A stretch of DNA of 64,000 nt from Pachyseris speciosa (taxonomy: Eukaryota > Cnidaria > Anthozoa > Scleractinia > Pachyseridae), in contig JAEMWC010000552.1 of assembly GCA_016490735.1 (NCBI GenBank), positions 422,501 to 486,500 of the forward strand, written 5' to 3'. Positions within the stretch are counted from its first letter, which is position 1, and each line of letters opens with the position of its first letter. The notes under the pieces were generated by a model. It saw nothing but the letters and a program-made list of their open reading frames with translations, did no database searches and was not told the DNA's origin. Of this stretch, positions 28,652 through 39,645 are shown piece after piece. Made by a program: the position numbers and the translations under genes.

Positions 28652-29567
28652 TTAGAATATTCCTTTAAGCTACAGTAAAAAGGTGAAAAACAAAAGAAAA
28701 TAAAGAGTGAAGTAACAAAAAGTGAAGGAACGATGGAGCAAGGAAGGGAGGGAGGGAGGAGCAAGCTTTTCAGCACTGCTCATGGCAACTGTGTGCACTG
28801 AAGTAGTTGTCCCTACAGGGAGGTATACCAATTCCAGCGTGTAAGAAACGATTGGACTGAATATTAATAAGTATTATTGTAGCCAGTTTGAGGCCAATTC
28901 AAGCTGTAATTGATAATATAGTTATATCACCCAATGAAAAATAATTATTTTCTTTATTCCTTTGGTTAGTTATTGTACTGTCCTAGTATTTAAGCCCTGA
29001 AAGGTCTTGAGAAATAGCATTTCCCCTTGAACAGAAAAGCCATAAGAAGTAAAACCGAGTGTCACATTATCGACGCAATTGTGCAATTTCTGTGTTGGGG
29101 CTTCTTTTAAGTGTATTGGAGAGTAAAAGAAAACGTAATTGAGCGAGCCCAGAACTGGATTTGGGAAAAGAGGGATGAGTGCGATTTAACTTTGTCAAAC
29201 CTCAGCTGGGTGTGTTGTTTTTCTTTTTTTCGGCGATAAGCAATTCATAACTTGGCAGCAAATAAACATAGATGATAAGGAGGAACAAGTGGCCATAGGT
29301 AAACTTTCCTTCACAAAACATGGTAACCGGCAACAACAAAAAATAATAATTTAACAATAAGGTAACATTTTGAAATAAAAAAAAGGATTCAAAATGGGTG
29401 CGGAGGATCCTAAGGTGCTCAAGACTCATCTAAAATCCGATAAAATTAATCAAACAAAAAAACATAAAAATCGTGAAAAAAGAAAATTCTCGTAACGTGA
29501 AGGAGGGTGGTAGATAGGTGTGAACTGAGGAGGTAGGAAAACGAACGAATGAATGAACGAGTGAAAT
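28652..29567. other. Noncoding host DNA
   Basis: Contains a short GGGAGGGAGGGAGG tract near 28746; no gene supported. Confidence 0.4.
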
Positions 29568-29608
29568 TCAAGAGCTATGGGATAACAAGTCGCAAGAATT
29601 TTCACTAC

Positions 29609-29743
29609 CTTCAGCTTCTGTAATGTTCTGTCCTGGAATCAGAACAACTACTTTACGCCACTCGTCGTCCGTGATTTCCGAGTATTCAGGAATCGTGATG
29701 TCTCCCAGTTGTGAAGTGAAACGTTTTCTAACGACTTGAGCCA
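29609..29743 (-). CDS. Host gene exon E (adhesion-GPCR-like ectodomain)
   Basis: A minus-strand exon with acceptor TTTTTAG before 29743 and a candidate donor AAG|GTAGTG after 29609. In the phase left by exon D it reads AQVVRKRFTSQLGDITIPEY and continues to VVVLIPGQNITEAEG, with an N-glycosylation site. If the donor is unused, the frame stops at 29568, giving a truncated secreted form. No further downstream exon was found, so GPS and seven-helix exons are not visible here. Confidence 0.6.
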
Positions 29744-29894
29744 CTAAAAACACCAACAAAGGAAAAAAGCGGTTATCAAATTAGCAACCAATGAGGTCTA
29801 GGAAATAAAGGTCGTTGGAAACATAAATCCTAGGAAAAAACTGATCAGTGAAATTAGCAGGTAAAATACAATAGTAAACGGGCAACTAATCAGT

Positions 29895-29972
29895 TGTTGA
29901 GACAGTCAGTCAGCCAGTCAGTCAGTCAGTCAGTCAATCTGTCAGCTAGGTAATCAATCAATCAATCAATCA
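29895..29972. repeat. CAGT and CAAT tetranucleotide repeats in an intron
   Basis: Runs of GTCA/CAGT (29911-29940) and AATC (29950-29972) lie between exons D and E. Confidence 0.75.
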
Positions 29973-30097
29973 ATGGTCAGCTAATCAGTTACCAGGCAAT
30001 TAACAAACCTGCCAGGACCGTCAGTTTGTCAACATGTAAGAAATACATCTTGTTCGCAAAGTTACATAATGGTCTCTTAGATAAAAAGGGTTCATAC

Positions 30098-30197
30098 CGG
30101 CGTTCGTTGTGATGAGGGTATAGTTAATTTCTGATGCTGAACCTCCTTGAAGCGTGACGTTAATAATGTTTTCCAAGGTCTGCATCAATTCGGGCAT
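30098..30197 (-). CDS. Host gene exon D
   Basis: A 100-nt exon bounded by TATTAG and GCCG|GTATGA. It reads PELMQTLENIINVTLQGG and then EINYTLITTN in phase with exons C and E, with one N-glycosylation site (NVT). Confidence 0.65.
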
Positions 30198-30680
30198 CTA
30201 ATAAGGATAAAACTGTTATATACAGCCCAACTAAAAAGAACAGGTACGCGGAAGACTACATGACTGATTAAACGTAAGCAAGGCAATCAGGGTCCGTATA
30301 ATAACATGCAAATCAACTACATGACGCACAATCGTCTCCTGATGGGTGATACTCCGGGCAACTATTCTGGTTCAGTGAGAATTATTGCCACTTCTCTTCA
30401 TTTCACTGAATTGTACTTTCAGGCTTTTAAGTTAATACATCTTTTTCATTTTCTAGGCATGGAACAAGCAATATGAGGAAAAAATGGATGTATATTTGGA
30501 AACAGTACGCTATTATAAACTTAGCAGAGTCTTAATATTTGGTTGTTGGTAAATGAAGTAAAACGACAGTAAAATTGAACAAAGGCCGAAAGAGAAATAG
30601 CTGCATAGTCAACAGATTTTCCGACATGCCCGAGATATTTTTTTCGCAGAGAATTCGAATGATAAAGAAATTATACTAAC

Positions 30681-30761
30681 CTTCCTGATCTCTCTCCAAA
30701 TGGCATGGTTTTTCTCATCAATACAATGGGAAGCAACATCCAAAATGTCCTTCAGTGTTTC
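30681..30761 (-). CDS. Host gene exon C
   Basis: An 81-nt phase-0 exon, acceptor TTTATAG, donor AAG|GTTAGT. It reads ETLKDILDVASHCIDEKNHA and then IWREIRK. The 'LLD...(D/E)ENxxxW' pattern is typical of the helical subdomain of GAIN domains in adhesion GPCRs. Confidence 0.65.
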
Positions 30762-30978
30762 CTATAAAGTTAAGCTTTTCAGTAAGTACCAGCAGAGCGA
30801 GGCAAAAATAAAGCACTGAAAAATGGAGAGGGTCTTGAGACGGGCGGTGGGACTGGGAACGCCTGTAACACTTTCTTTAAAAAGGTCTTTCCGTTATACC
30901 AGAATCTGGTATAAACTCTGATTGGTCAATTTTGACAGTTGCTGTCAAAGGTCGATGAGAAACGCGATCAGAGGAAAC

Positions 30979-31630
30979 ATGGCGGATCAATCATCAGGTC
31001 AAACGTGTCACGCAAAGTTCCAAATGGTGATAAAAAACGTGCTGAAGAACTTTCCGCAAATTGTTTCGCTTCGCGAAGAGCAGGTAGATTGCTTGGAAAA
31101 TCTTTTCGTTGGGAGAGACGTTTTCGCGATCCTCCCAACGGGTTTCGGAAAGAGTTTGATTTTTCAGCTCTTTCCACCCGTGGTTAACGCATTATGCACA
31201 TGTCATCGGTTTCCCCGTGGGTCAACAAGGGAGATGTGGGGGAATACAAAGAGATGGATAGGATTCTTTGCCCGAAGGTAGGGGGAAAAAGGGACATTGT
31301 TTTACGATCAAAGAATATGGCGTGGGGGAAATCACGAGTTTGTAAAGGATATCAGATGGAATTTTCTGCTGAGAGACACCACACCCAGGGAACTTTGTCA
31401 TGCAAGATTCCTCGACTCCCCGGGGAAATTCCTTAAGTTTGCTTCACAGGTTTTACAATCCCCAGGTTAGCCCAGGGGTCGACCCCACGAGGAAGCCGAA
31501 GACATGTGTATTAAACGGACGAGATCCAGGAACTGTTTCAGCGATCATCATGGTTACTCCTCTCATAGCCATAATAAAAGATCAAGTGGAGCATTTTATA
31601 CACACCCGGGATGGCCATCGGGTTAGATGA
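30979..31630 (+). pseudogene. RecQ-like helicase fragment in an intron, antisense to the host gene
   Basis: From ATG 30979 the frame reads FPQIVSLREEQVDCLENLF, then a Walker A region FAILPTGFGKSLIFQL (motif I). After about 330 bp of unrelated sequence a second frame shows motif Ia-like IIMVTPLIAIIKDQVE (about 31541). No later helicase motifs (DEAH, III-VI) are present, so it is an isolated N-terminal fragment. RecQ-like N-termini of this kind are scattered in cnidarian genomes, probably spread by mobile elements. The 31194-31530 stretch may be an intron or an insertion. Confidence 0.6.
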
Positions 31631-32191
31631 AGGTTTTGACGAGACTGGAGCGAATAGTGGAAGGTGTGAAATCGTGTGCGGAATCCCTGAAATAATGGAG
31701 AAAAGAACTACAGGAAGGAAAAACGCGGAGAACTTTGTTTCCCCTGCACTTTACAGTAAAAATACTCAGCGCGTGCCGCCTTTATTCAAAAACAGTTTTG
31801 ATTAATTGCGAAAGGACTACATTATCCGTTTCAAACTTTCAAATGTAATTTGAATATTGTAGTCATCTACTCCAACAGCCTGAGTGTGACCTCATTTGGA
31901 ATATTGATTGTTGATCGGTTTATTTCCCACGTGACTTGAACGCTTCGATTATTGCTCGATCACACTATTCCAAACACATGCAATCTAAACCCTTTTCCAC
32001 TGCCCAAATCAACCCAATCATGTAATTCTATTCAGGTTCCCCGGAATCGGTCAGTCGCCGACGAAGTTCACAGGTTTGTAACTGGTAGTAGTAAACATTC
32101 AAGGAGTTGCGTCAAGTGATGTAGGAGGAAAATCGTGATAAAACGTGTTTTGAAAAATATGTTGACAGAAATACTGGAATGACAAACTTAC
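31631..32191. other. Intronic sequence, nothing recognised
   Basis: Lies between the RecQ-like fragment and exon B; no supported gene or repeat. Confidence 0.4.
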
Positions 32192-32374
32192 CCGTACAAA
32201 TGTAGGACTACGCTTAGCTACGAAATCCATAATCGCGTTATACTTTTCAAAAATGTTCACACATAAATCCTGAGTGTCCTTAGTGAAGGTTGCGTTGGCT
32301 GCAAGGGACTTGTGCGTGGAGAGTACTTCACGGATTTCAGTTCTGTTGACTTTTCCACCAACTGACAGGGAAGT
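32192..32374 (-). CDS. Host gene exon B
   Basis: A 183-nt phase-0 exon with acceptor TTTTATAG and donor CGG|GTAAGT, 61 codons with no stop. It reads TSLSVGGKVNRTEIREVL, then THKSLAANATFTKDTQDLC and KYNAIMDFVAKRSPTF. It has two N-glycosylation sites, suggesting an extracellular segment upstream of a GAIN-type domain. Confidence 0.7.
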
Positions 32375-33444
32375 CTATAAAATACGAAACAAGTACAGCA
32401 CAGATGAAAGCAATAGAAACAAACGTAAGGACCGCTATATACCATCCTGGAAGACAGCATATATATTATAGCTGTCTTTTTTCTCCACGAAGGTTACAAC
32501 ATCCTTAACCACGCTCCTCAGTCTCTATTTCTAACGTTTTAATAAACTGTAACCGTTGTATGTATCTGAGTGATTACAAAATCTGACGCATTGATGTTAG
32601 TCGTGCCGGGGTGTTGGAGTGTTGGAAATATGAATGACCGCAATAATCATGATTTTACCTTTGTACTTATCCATTCTTCCAAACTAGCCCACATCTATCT
32701 AGACACATCCGTCAATTTCAATATTGTTCTTTTATCCAGCAAAGCCAAAAACGTTTTCCATTACCCGATATCCGTCTCAAAGAGGTTACACGACCAGTTG
32801 AATCAAGCGTCACATAAATAATATTTTGTACAAGAAAATAAGTCTTAAATTAAAATGCATACATATTATATTTTTCCTTTTTCACTCGTGAATACGCTTG
32901 CGCAATGAACCAGTATCGTGGGTAAGCGGGAGAAAGGAATTTGATTAATCGCGATCGATAGCCTATAAACATTTTTTTTGTCAATCGCGACGACCATGCA
33001 GTGCATTCCGCACGGGCGACTTTTCGCAAAATGACTGAACCGATCTTTCGAGTGGAACAAGCTCTCCAAAATTAAAGACTATTTGCTATTTGGGGGAGTG
33101 GTATACAATTTGATCCATCGATAGGTTTTACAGCTTTAAATGGAAGCGTTGTCAAAAGTCATGTTGGTGCGTTTCACTCTCTCAAGAAAATTTTACGGCT
33201 TGTTTGTGAATGGGGTGACGCCACAAATACACGCTCACCAGCTCGTGCTAGAAATTTCATAAACGTGCTTTTAAAAAAAATGAGAGAGTGTGAATGTTTC
33301 TCTTTGCTTTTCCCTTCCAGACCAATATGAAAGCTCCGCTCACCTTTGCTGTGCTACAGAAAGGTATTGTAAAAGAAACCTAAGAGAGAGTGAGTGGCTG
33401 TACAAGTTGGGCGCTACTCTCCTGTCCGCTAAATTAGCACTCAC

Positions 33445-33500
33445 AATAATGCGATCCAACTCTGCTATCAGCAGTTTCAGATTTTCCTCTATGTTGCTAC
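33445..33500 (-). CDS. Host gene exon A
   Basis: A 56-nt exon, acceptor TTATTTTAG, donor ATT|GTGAGT. It completes a codon from exon Z and reads SNIEENLKLLIAELDRII, ending in phase 0 before exon B. Confidence 0.65.
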
Positions 33501-33788
33501 CTAAAATAAAGGAGAAAGAAGGGAAAGCCGTCAGGGTATTCGTATGGTAACCCTTCATCATTAAAGGCAAACCAACAACAAATCAATAATCCTTTTCCAC
33601 CATAAAAAAAACACCAGCAGCAGGATTTTCCGATCAGGACTATTGGCATATAATTGAATACTAATGCAGACGCCAGCACGGGAAAACGCTTGTGTCGAAG
33701 ATACAATTTGTTTTGGGTTTACTTCATTTTTTATAATAGCCCATTTTCCCGGCAATTATGCTGAATGACCTGGCCTATGAATGGAAAC

Positions 33789-33926
33789 GAGGCTGGCAGT
33801 GATCTTGTTTTGATACAGACTTTATTGTTTTTCTCGTGTAAATCATGCTGTTCTTATACTAACTTCTCCACATTTGCATGAGAAAGACAGAGAGGTTTGT
33901 ATCAAAACAAGGTCACCTTCAGCCTC
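33789..33926. mobile_element. 138-bp miniature inverted-repeat element in an intron
   Basis: Ends GAGGCTG and CAGCCTC, with about 30 bp of imperfect terminal inverted repeat including CTTGTTTTGATAC on both sides. No target duplication is clear. Confidence 0.55.
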
Positions 33927-34131
33927 AATGAACACGCAACTGTAAAATGGGCTTTAAGCAACCTTCTGGAATACACAAAGTAACTGCACCATTTGTAAAT
34001 ACGACTCCAACTGAAACAATCGATCAGTCACACATTAATTTTAACATGCGTTTTCAAGAATAAAGAATAAAGTTCTTTATGTGACTACTCGAGCCATCAT
34101 ATTGTTTGGAATGTTGAAAATATGCACGAAC

Positions 34132-34224
34132 CTTTCCCTTGTACTGAAGACGTTGAAGATTGAAATTGGTTGATCGATGTACTTGGTTCAAATATGTTTG
34201 TCGTCAAAATGCTGGATGCTACAC
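34132..34224 (-). CDS. Host gene exon Z
   Basis: A 93-nt exon, acceptor CCTAAG, donor AAAG|GTTCGT. It reads VASSILTTNIFEPSTSINQF and then QSSTSSVQGK, a Ser/Thr-rich linker of the type found before GAIN domains. Its phase (2 nt in, 1 nt out) matches exon A. Confidence 0.5.
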
Positions 34225-34339
34225 CTTAGGAAAAATATTAAAATAGGTGTAAAGGCTTCCCATCCCTATATAACGAAAAAGATAGGCTTTACTATGGACT
34301 ACAACTATGGGTTCTCCTTTCTGACTTAGTAGTGTGAAT

Positions 34340-34850
34340 GATACATGAAATGAATCATATATGAACTGCGGAAATCAAATCAAATGAAGAATGATCCTCG
34401 CAGTTGTGAATGCAATTGATGCAATTGCGAAAAGAAGCCTGAAAAAAAAATTCAGGACTTCAACGGGGTTTGAACCCGTGACCTCGCGATAATGATAATA
34501 ATAATAATAATAATAATTATTATTATTATTATTATAACGATTTATTAGTAGTACTTCCACAAGGTGGCTCTTCGCCTACTAATTACAAATCTCAAATCAA
34601 ACCAAATTAAATCAAATATTGGTTTTTAAGGAGAGGAGAAAACCGGAGTACCCGGAGAAAAACCTCTCGGAGCAGAGTAGAGAACCAACAAACTCAGCCC
34701 ACATATGACACCGAGTCCGGGAATCGAACCCGGGACACATTGGTGGAAGGCGAATAGTCTCATCACTTCGCCAACCCTGCTCCCCAGGGTTTGCACAGAT
34801 TACCGGTGCGATGCTCTAACCAACTCATTTGATGACTTAGTGGTGTTATA
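34340..34850 (-). mobile_element. tRNA-Thr-like SINE split by another SINE
   Basis: The 3-prime half of a tRNA-like head (34455-34490, GGTTTGAACCCGTGACC on plus) and the 5-prime half (about 34797-34826, ACCGGTGCGATGCTCTAACC) belong to the same unit type as the cluster at 55740-57715. They are separated by an inserted element at about 34491-34796. Confidence 0.65.
34491..34796 (-). mobile_element. tRNA-derived SINE with conserved core and (AAT)n tail
   Basis: On the minus strand, a tRNA-like head with an intact B box (GGTTCGATTCCCGG near 34725) is followed by a core reading TCTACTCTGCTCCGAGAGG and CTCCGGGTACTCCGG, then an ATT/AAT tract at 34497-34536. The core resembles one shared by SINEs of many marine invertebrates. 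It was inserted into an older SINE. Confidence 0.75.
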
Positions 34851-34924
34851 TGAAACGTCTCTTTGGAATAACAGGCCACCAAATCAATAGGGTAGTCAAC
34901 TGTAAAGTGATTTCTCGCCAAATT

Positions 34925-35310
34925 CAAAATGTGGTAATGGTTTAATACATTATTCCAATAGTGCAAACAGACCTGAAACCGACGTTAGTGCTACGAATGG
35001 TTCATCAATGGCATTTTCTTAAAAGTCTGTAAATGGGTGTTAAAAATTGTTTGTATTTCAGTGAATATTTGAAATGTGGTGTATTGCATTATTCCGACAG
35101 TACAGACCTGAAACATTCGGTGCTACTGATAATTTATCAATGGCACTTGCTGAAAAGTATAAAAAAAAGAGTGTTAACAAAGTGTCTATATTTCAGTAAA
35201 ATATTTTAAATGTTATGTAATTTCTTTTTCCAAAAGACAGATTATCAATGATAGTTGCTGAAAAGTATAGAAAAATGATTCTTAAAAAGTGTCTATAATT
35301 CAGCCTTTGC
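34925..35310. repeat. Three degenerate tandem copies of a ~125-bp unit
   Basis: Phrases such as ATCAATGGCA(T/C)TT ... AAAAGT and TTTCAGTGAATATTT recur about every 120-130 bp with increasing divergence. Confidence 0.6.
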
Positions 35311-35899
35311 GCAAAAGTATAGACTGTAAATTTAAAATGACATTTGATGGTAAGCAAAACTGGTGGCTCACACCTTTTCCACCACTTTTCAGGTCAGTTT
35401 TCACTATGGTTGATCATTACTACCGATCTTTATAAATTATTACTGTTATAGTGGCCTCAAACAAATGTCTAGTCCTTGATTAACACGTTTTGAAAATACA
35501 GGTGACCTTTGCTTGTTTTTAACTCGGAAAAATATGCTAACCAGTGCATAATATTCCGCATATGCATGTGATAAACTGACCCGCAGACGTAAATGGCTTA
35601 GAGACCAAGAAAGATGCTAAAGTACGGTAAATATTGTTTATATATTTCTATTTGCATTTTAGCGGAGCTGTGCGCGCACGCGGAGCACCATGGGTAAGAA
35701 AATATGGTAACCCATCTGTCGGAGAAAAGACAGACGACCGTCCTCCCGTACGTCCACCCCTCTATGTATGACAATTGAAAAGTCACACACGAGATTGGCA
35801 GAAATCACAAAAATAAAGAAGCAAACAAACAAACCGAAGACAGCAAGAGAAGAAACTTATGATTTTTTTAGCGGTATCGTAATTGTTTTTAAATCCGGA
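35311..35899. other. Noncoding DNA, nothing recognised
   Basis: No gene supported; the short frames lack domain signals. Confidence 0.4.
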
Positions 35900-36500
35900 A
35901 TTTTATGGAAGGGAGAAATTTAAACTCGAGGGGGGAAAATCCGAAATCCATGTGCAAGTCTCAAAATCTGACAGGAAGTTGTAAAAATTCTGTCAAGAAA
36001 ATGTTAAAAACTACCGCGCTTCACGCCCCATTTGAAAAAGTTACTACTGATCTTCGTCCAAAGACAACAAAAATTTTGGTAGTATAACTTGATTAATTCT
36101 CGAGTCTTTTTCGTTTCAACCGGTAAAAATCGGCGTTTGGGTGAGTTGGCTGGCTTTGTTATATTTAAAGTGTACGTGGCTGCGAGGGAAATTGTTGTTC
36201 AGAAGCTTTAATTGAATTGATGAAGACAGAAACTCAAGCTCGAGGAAAAAAAGCCGGTCAAATGCACGAGCGTGTCTCAAAATCTGACAGAAAGCTGTCA
36301 AAAAGCTGTTAAAAGCTAGCGCGCTTCACACTTCATTGCAAAAGTTGAGTTCTAAGACTGTAAACAGCAAAAGTTTCGTAGTCTTAACTTGATTAATCCG
36401 CGAGTGTTTCTGTGTGAACCGGTTAGAATCGGTGTTTGGATGTTAAAAACAGCGAGATGTCTTGGCTGGCTTTGATAATTTTGTAGTGGAAGGGGCTGCA
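35900..36500 (+). repeat. Tandem duplication of a ~316-bp unit
   Basis: TCAAAATCTGACAG occurs at 35961 and 36277, and later phrases (CTTGATTAAT, AATCGG(C/T)GTTTGG, TTGGCTGGCTTTG) keep roughly that offset. The copies are diverged. Confidence 0.7.
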
Positions 36501-37117
36501 AGGGAAAAATTACTCGTGTGGTCGGTTTCGTATGCGCTGAATGATAATTTATGATTTCCTGGACTGTCGAAAAACGAGAAAGGAAGTCAAAGACAGAAAA
36601 CGAGAAAGCAGAAGACGAAATGACAAAGTTCAACGTGAAAGAGAGAACAGGCAAAATGTCATTGACTAACAACCAGAGAAACAGCGAGGAAAGAGACGAC
36701 TAGACAATCAAATGTGGTGTCTCGAAGCGAAGAAAGACTAAGCTTTAATTTTGTAGAAAACACTGATAAGTACACCTAAATACATGCATAAATTAAAGTT
36801 AAACAAGCTGTAGAGATCGACTGAAATCGGAAGACTCTTCATTCATTTCACGGGCGATCGAACCTGTTCACCCGTTCAGTGTTTACTTTGTGTTTGTCAA
36901 TGTTCGTGTTGTTGTGTTACTACAATTAAAGACATTCCTGTCACACTAACAACAATTAAGCTTATTGGAAATCCTGTTTGGCTTTCCACTGTACGAAATG
37001 TCTTGTTGCAAATTCTAAAGGAAAATGGAAACGGTAAGCTTATTATTTTTTGAAGATTTAAGCTTATAATCGTGCACACAATTGCTGTGCTTTTACACTT
37101 AAAGCGCTTAGAGGAAT
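36501..37117. other. Noncoding DNA, nothing recognised
   Basis: No supported gene. Confidence 0.35.
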
Positions 37118-37120
37118 TTA

Positions 37121-37589
37121 GGGTGCGTTTCTTTGGGAAAATCCAAATCCGGATGCTTGAATCCAAAAATGGATTTTGCGTTTCTTTACTAAAATCCGAA
37201 AAAGGATTATGAATCTGAAGAATCCATCCTCCGAATGGATACATTAGATCAAATCTAAATCCGGATTTTTAGGATTCATGATCCGTGCGTTTCTTTGGGG
37301 AACAGATACAAAAAGTAGTACGTTTGGCAAGCGGTCGTCTTGTGGAAAATCCGCCATATTCTCGCTATTTTGTCAGCTGGGTCATGGCGAACGATCAAAG
37401 TGAGTTTATCGTGAAATTGAACCGAAATTATCCGCCCTGTTTGTATTTTCATATTTTTTATGCATGTTGGGGTTGTCACAGCTAATGAAAAAAAATCCAT
37501 TTTCGGATTTCTCGTTTCTTTGGTGGTAAAGAATCCGCATGATCTCGGATCAAAAATCCAATCTTGGATTCTCCCAAAGAAACGCACCC
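37121..37589. mobile_element. 469-bp PIF/Harbinger-type nonautonomous element
   Basis: Terminal inverted repeats GGGTGCGTTTCTTTGGG face each other, with a TTA target duplication (37118-37120 and 37590-37592), which is the Harbinger signature. Subterminal ATCC/GGAT-rich words (AAATCCGGAT) repeat on both sides. No transposase frame is inside. Confidence 0.85.
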
Positions 37590-37993
37590 TTAGTTTGTAA
37601 ATGTCAGAGGATCTCGGGGAAGATCTCAAATCCAATTGAAGCCAGATATGGTTTGTTCTCGTTCGTGATTTTATAATTTTGTTTTTCTCTGGCCAGACAA
37701 CAGCATCTAGAATGGGAACGTGAGGGTACGCGTGGAATTGGTATTTCTGACATATCGTCAAACCCATTGGTGCCATTGGTGTTGTACAAAAGGAAAAATA
37801 ATTCTTACTTTATAAGCATGGCTTATTTGTGTGTATTTATTGTTTTTGTCTTTAACTTTAGATGAATGTCGATTCATTCCCCCTTTTCAAAATTTATTTG
37901 CTGAACAGTGTGGCCATAGGACATGAAAGTGTTTTAGAGTCTTTGAACTTCCAATACAGTTCCAGTGAAGCAAAACTAGCGGAATCGATATAT

Positions 37994-38521
37994 TCATTTA
38001 ATAAATATATCTATTAGGTCTATTATTGTAGCGGAATGGTCAGTACTTCTTGTAGGTTTAGTGATTATTGGTAAATAACCCAAGCTTAGCAGCATATCAA
38101 GGTATTCAGATGTTTGGTTGTCAGTATTGTATCGAAAAACGTCAATGTTTATATCACCTGTAATATAAATCTCACAGCCTTCATTATTTAACATCTCTAA
38201 TTTAGATTGAATGGCTTGATAGAAGCACTCACGATTTTGGGATAGATGTCTATAAATATATCCAATGACAACATTCTTTTGTTTTGTTCTTTCAATTTCA
38301 ATCCAACAATTCTCAAGCCCCTCAAGCAAACCAAGATCTAAATCATTTCTTCGTTTAAAATTAACTTTTTCTGACACATATAGCTCCACACCTCCAGCAG
38401 AGGTTTTAGAGTTCACACCTAAAAATGAATAGCCTGGAATTGAAACATTTAGTGGATTACTATCTGAAAGTTGTGTTTCAGAAATGACTATGATATTCGG
38501 CAATTCTTTAACACTTAGCAA
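37994..38521 (-). pseudogene. Endonuclease fragment of a non-LTR retrotransposon
   Basis: A 175-codon minus-strand frame with apurinic-type endonuclease motifs: the ETQLSD region with catalytic Glu, a Gly-Gly strand with SEKVN, YIYRHLSQN, GDINIDV (GDxN) and a C-terminal STDHSATIIDLI (SDH-like). The N-terminal Asn motif is missing and the RT is absent. A possible upstream piece of the same element lies at 38609-38845. It fits CR1/L2 or Jockey-like LINEs. Confidence 0.7.
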
Positions 38522-39248
38522 AAAATCGTTTAAAAGAGTTAGTTTTTTGTCAAGCTACGGATGTTGCAGTGTAGTATAGATAAGCCTTTATTCCTGATAT
38601 CATAGAACCTACGCCCACATTGTTTTAATTTTAATTACCACGCTGTGGTAATTAGATTCAATGAACTCGCTAGCCAAGCTCTCATTACAATCCTGATCGT
38701 CGGTCTTCTCTGGGCTCGGGATAATATCTTTAAATAAATCTCTAGACTCAAGTAATGAGCTAGCTGAATCATGAACCCATGCTCCTGTTTCTTTTTCAAA
38801 TTCTTCATTACTGAGAACATAAAAGGGAAGTTCACTCAGTAACATTTCGGTATCAGTTCGTTAGTTCAAATATATTTACTTGTACAATGTTAAACAGTAG
38901 CTGTGAGTAAATAACTACTAATCTCAGAAGGAGACTTCGTGACAATTTCTCTACCAATCTAAAATACCTGGTCGTAGGAGACACTCGTCTCTGCATTTTG
39001 AAATCACGGTGCTTTAAAGCGTTCTTTAAACTTGGAGAAGTCGTCAGCAATGTCAAACGAGTGCTGTTCGGTAGCAGTTTCATTCTCTTTTTTATAAGCC
39101 GTGCACAAGAACCAACATTGGAAAACAATCTGTATCTTGAATTGTAGTTGACCTTTGGCAAGATCTTCCAACTAGCTTGAAAAATCTTAACACTTTTACC
39201 TTTCCTGACAAATTAAAAGAATTTCTTCTTAAAAATCAATCCTTGACT

Positions 39249-39645
39249 GACTTTGAGCGAGATGCTCAACGAGTTTGCCAGATATCAGGAAGGTCTCTGA
39301 AGAGTCGCTTGGCAGCGACGAAACAACAGTTGTCAGACTAGCCATTACAGCTTTCACAAGTTAAGTTTTCATAAGTTATTCGCAAGTTTTCACAATTATT
39401 ACAATACTCTCGTGAATATTTAGCGGTCGGGAATCCTTATGCGATATAAGGCCAGATTGCCTTGCTGAACTGATTTCGAACGGGACTTTGAGAGAGATGC
39501 TCAACGAGTTTGCCAGATATCAGGAAGGTCTCTGAAGAGTCGCTTGGCAGCGACGAAACAACAGTTGTCAGACTAGCCATTACAGCTTTCACAAGTTAAG
39601 TTTTCACAAGTTATTCACAAGTTTTCACAATTATTAAAATCAATC
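39249..39645 (+). repeat. Direct duplication of a ~160-bp unit, 235-bp offset
   Basis: GATGCTCAACGAGTTTGCC begins at 39261 and 39496. The copies are nearly identical through CACAAGTTAAGTTTTCA(T/C)AAG. Confidence 0.85.

Noticed and set aside
38853..39161. Basic 102-codon minus-strand frame near the LINE endonuclease fragment
   Set aside because: No RT, zinc-knuckle or ORF1 motif could be recognised, so it is not called as part of the LINE.
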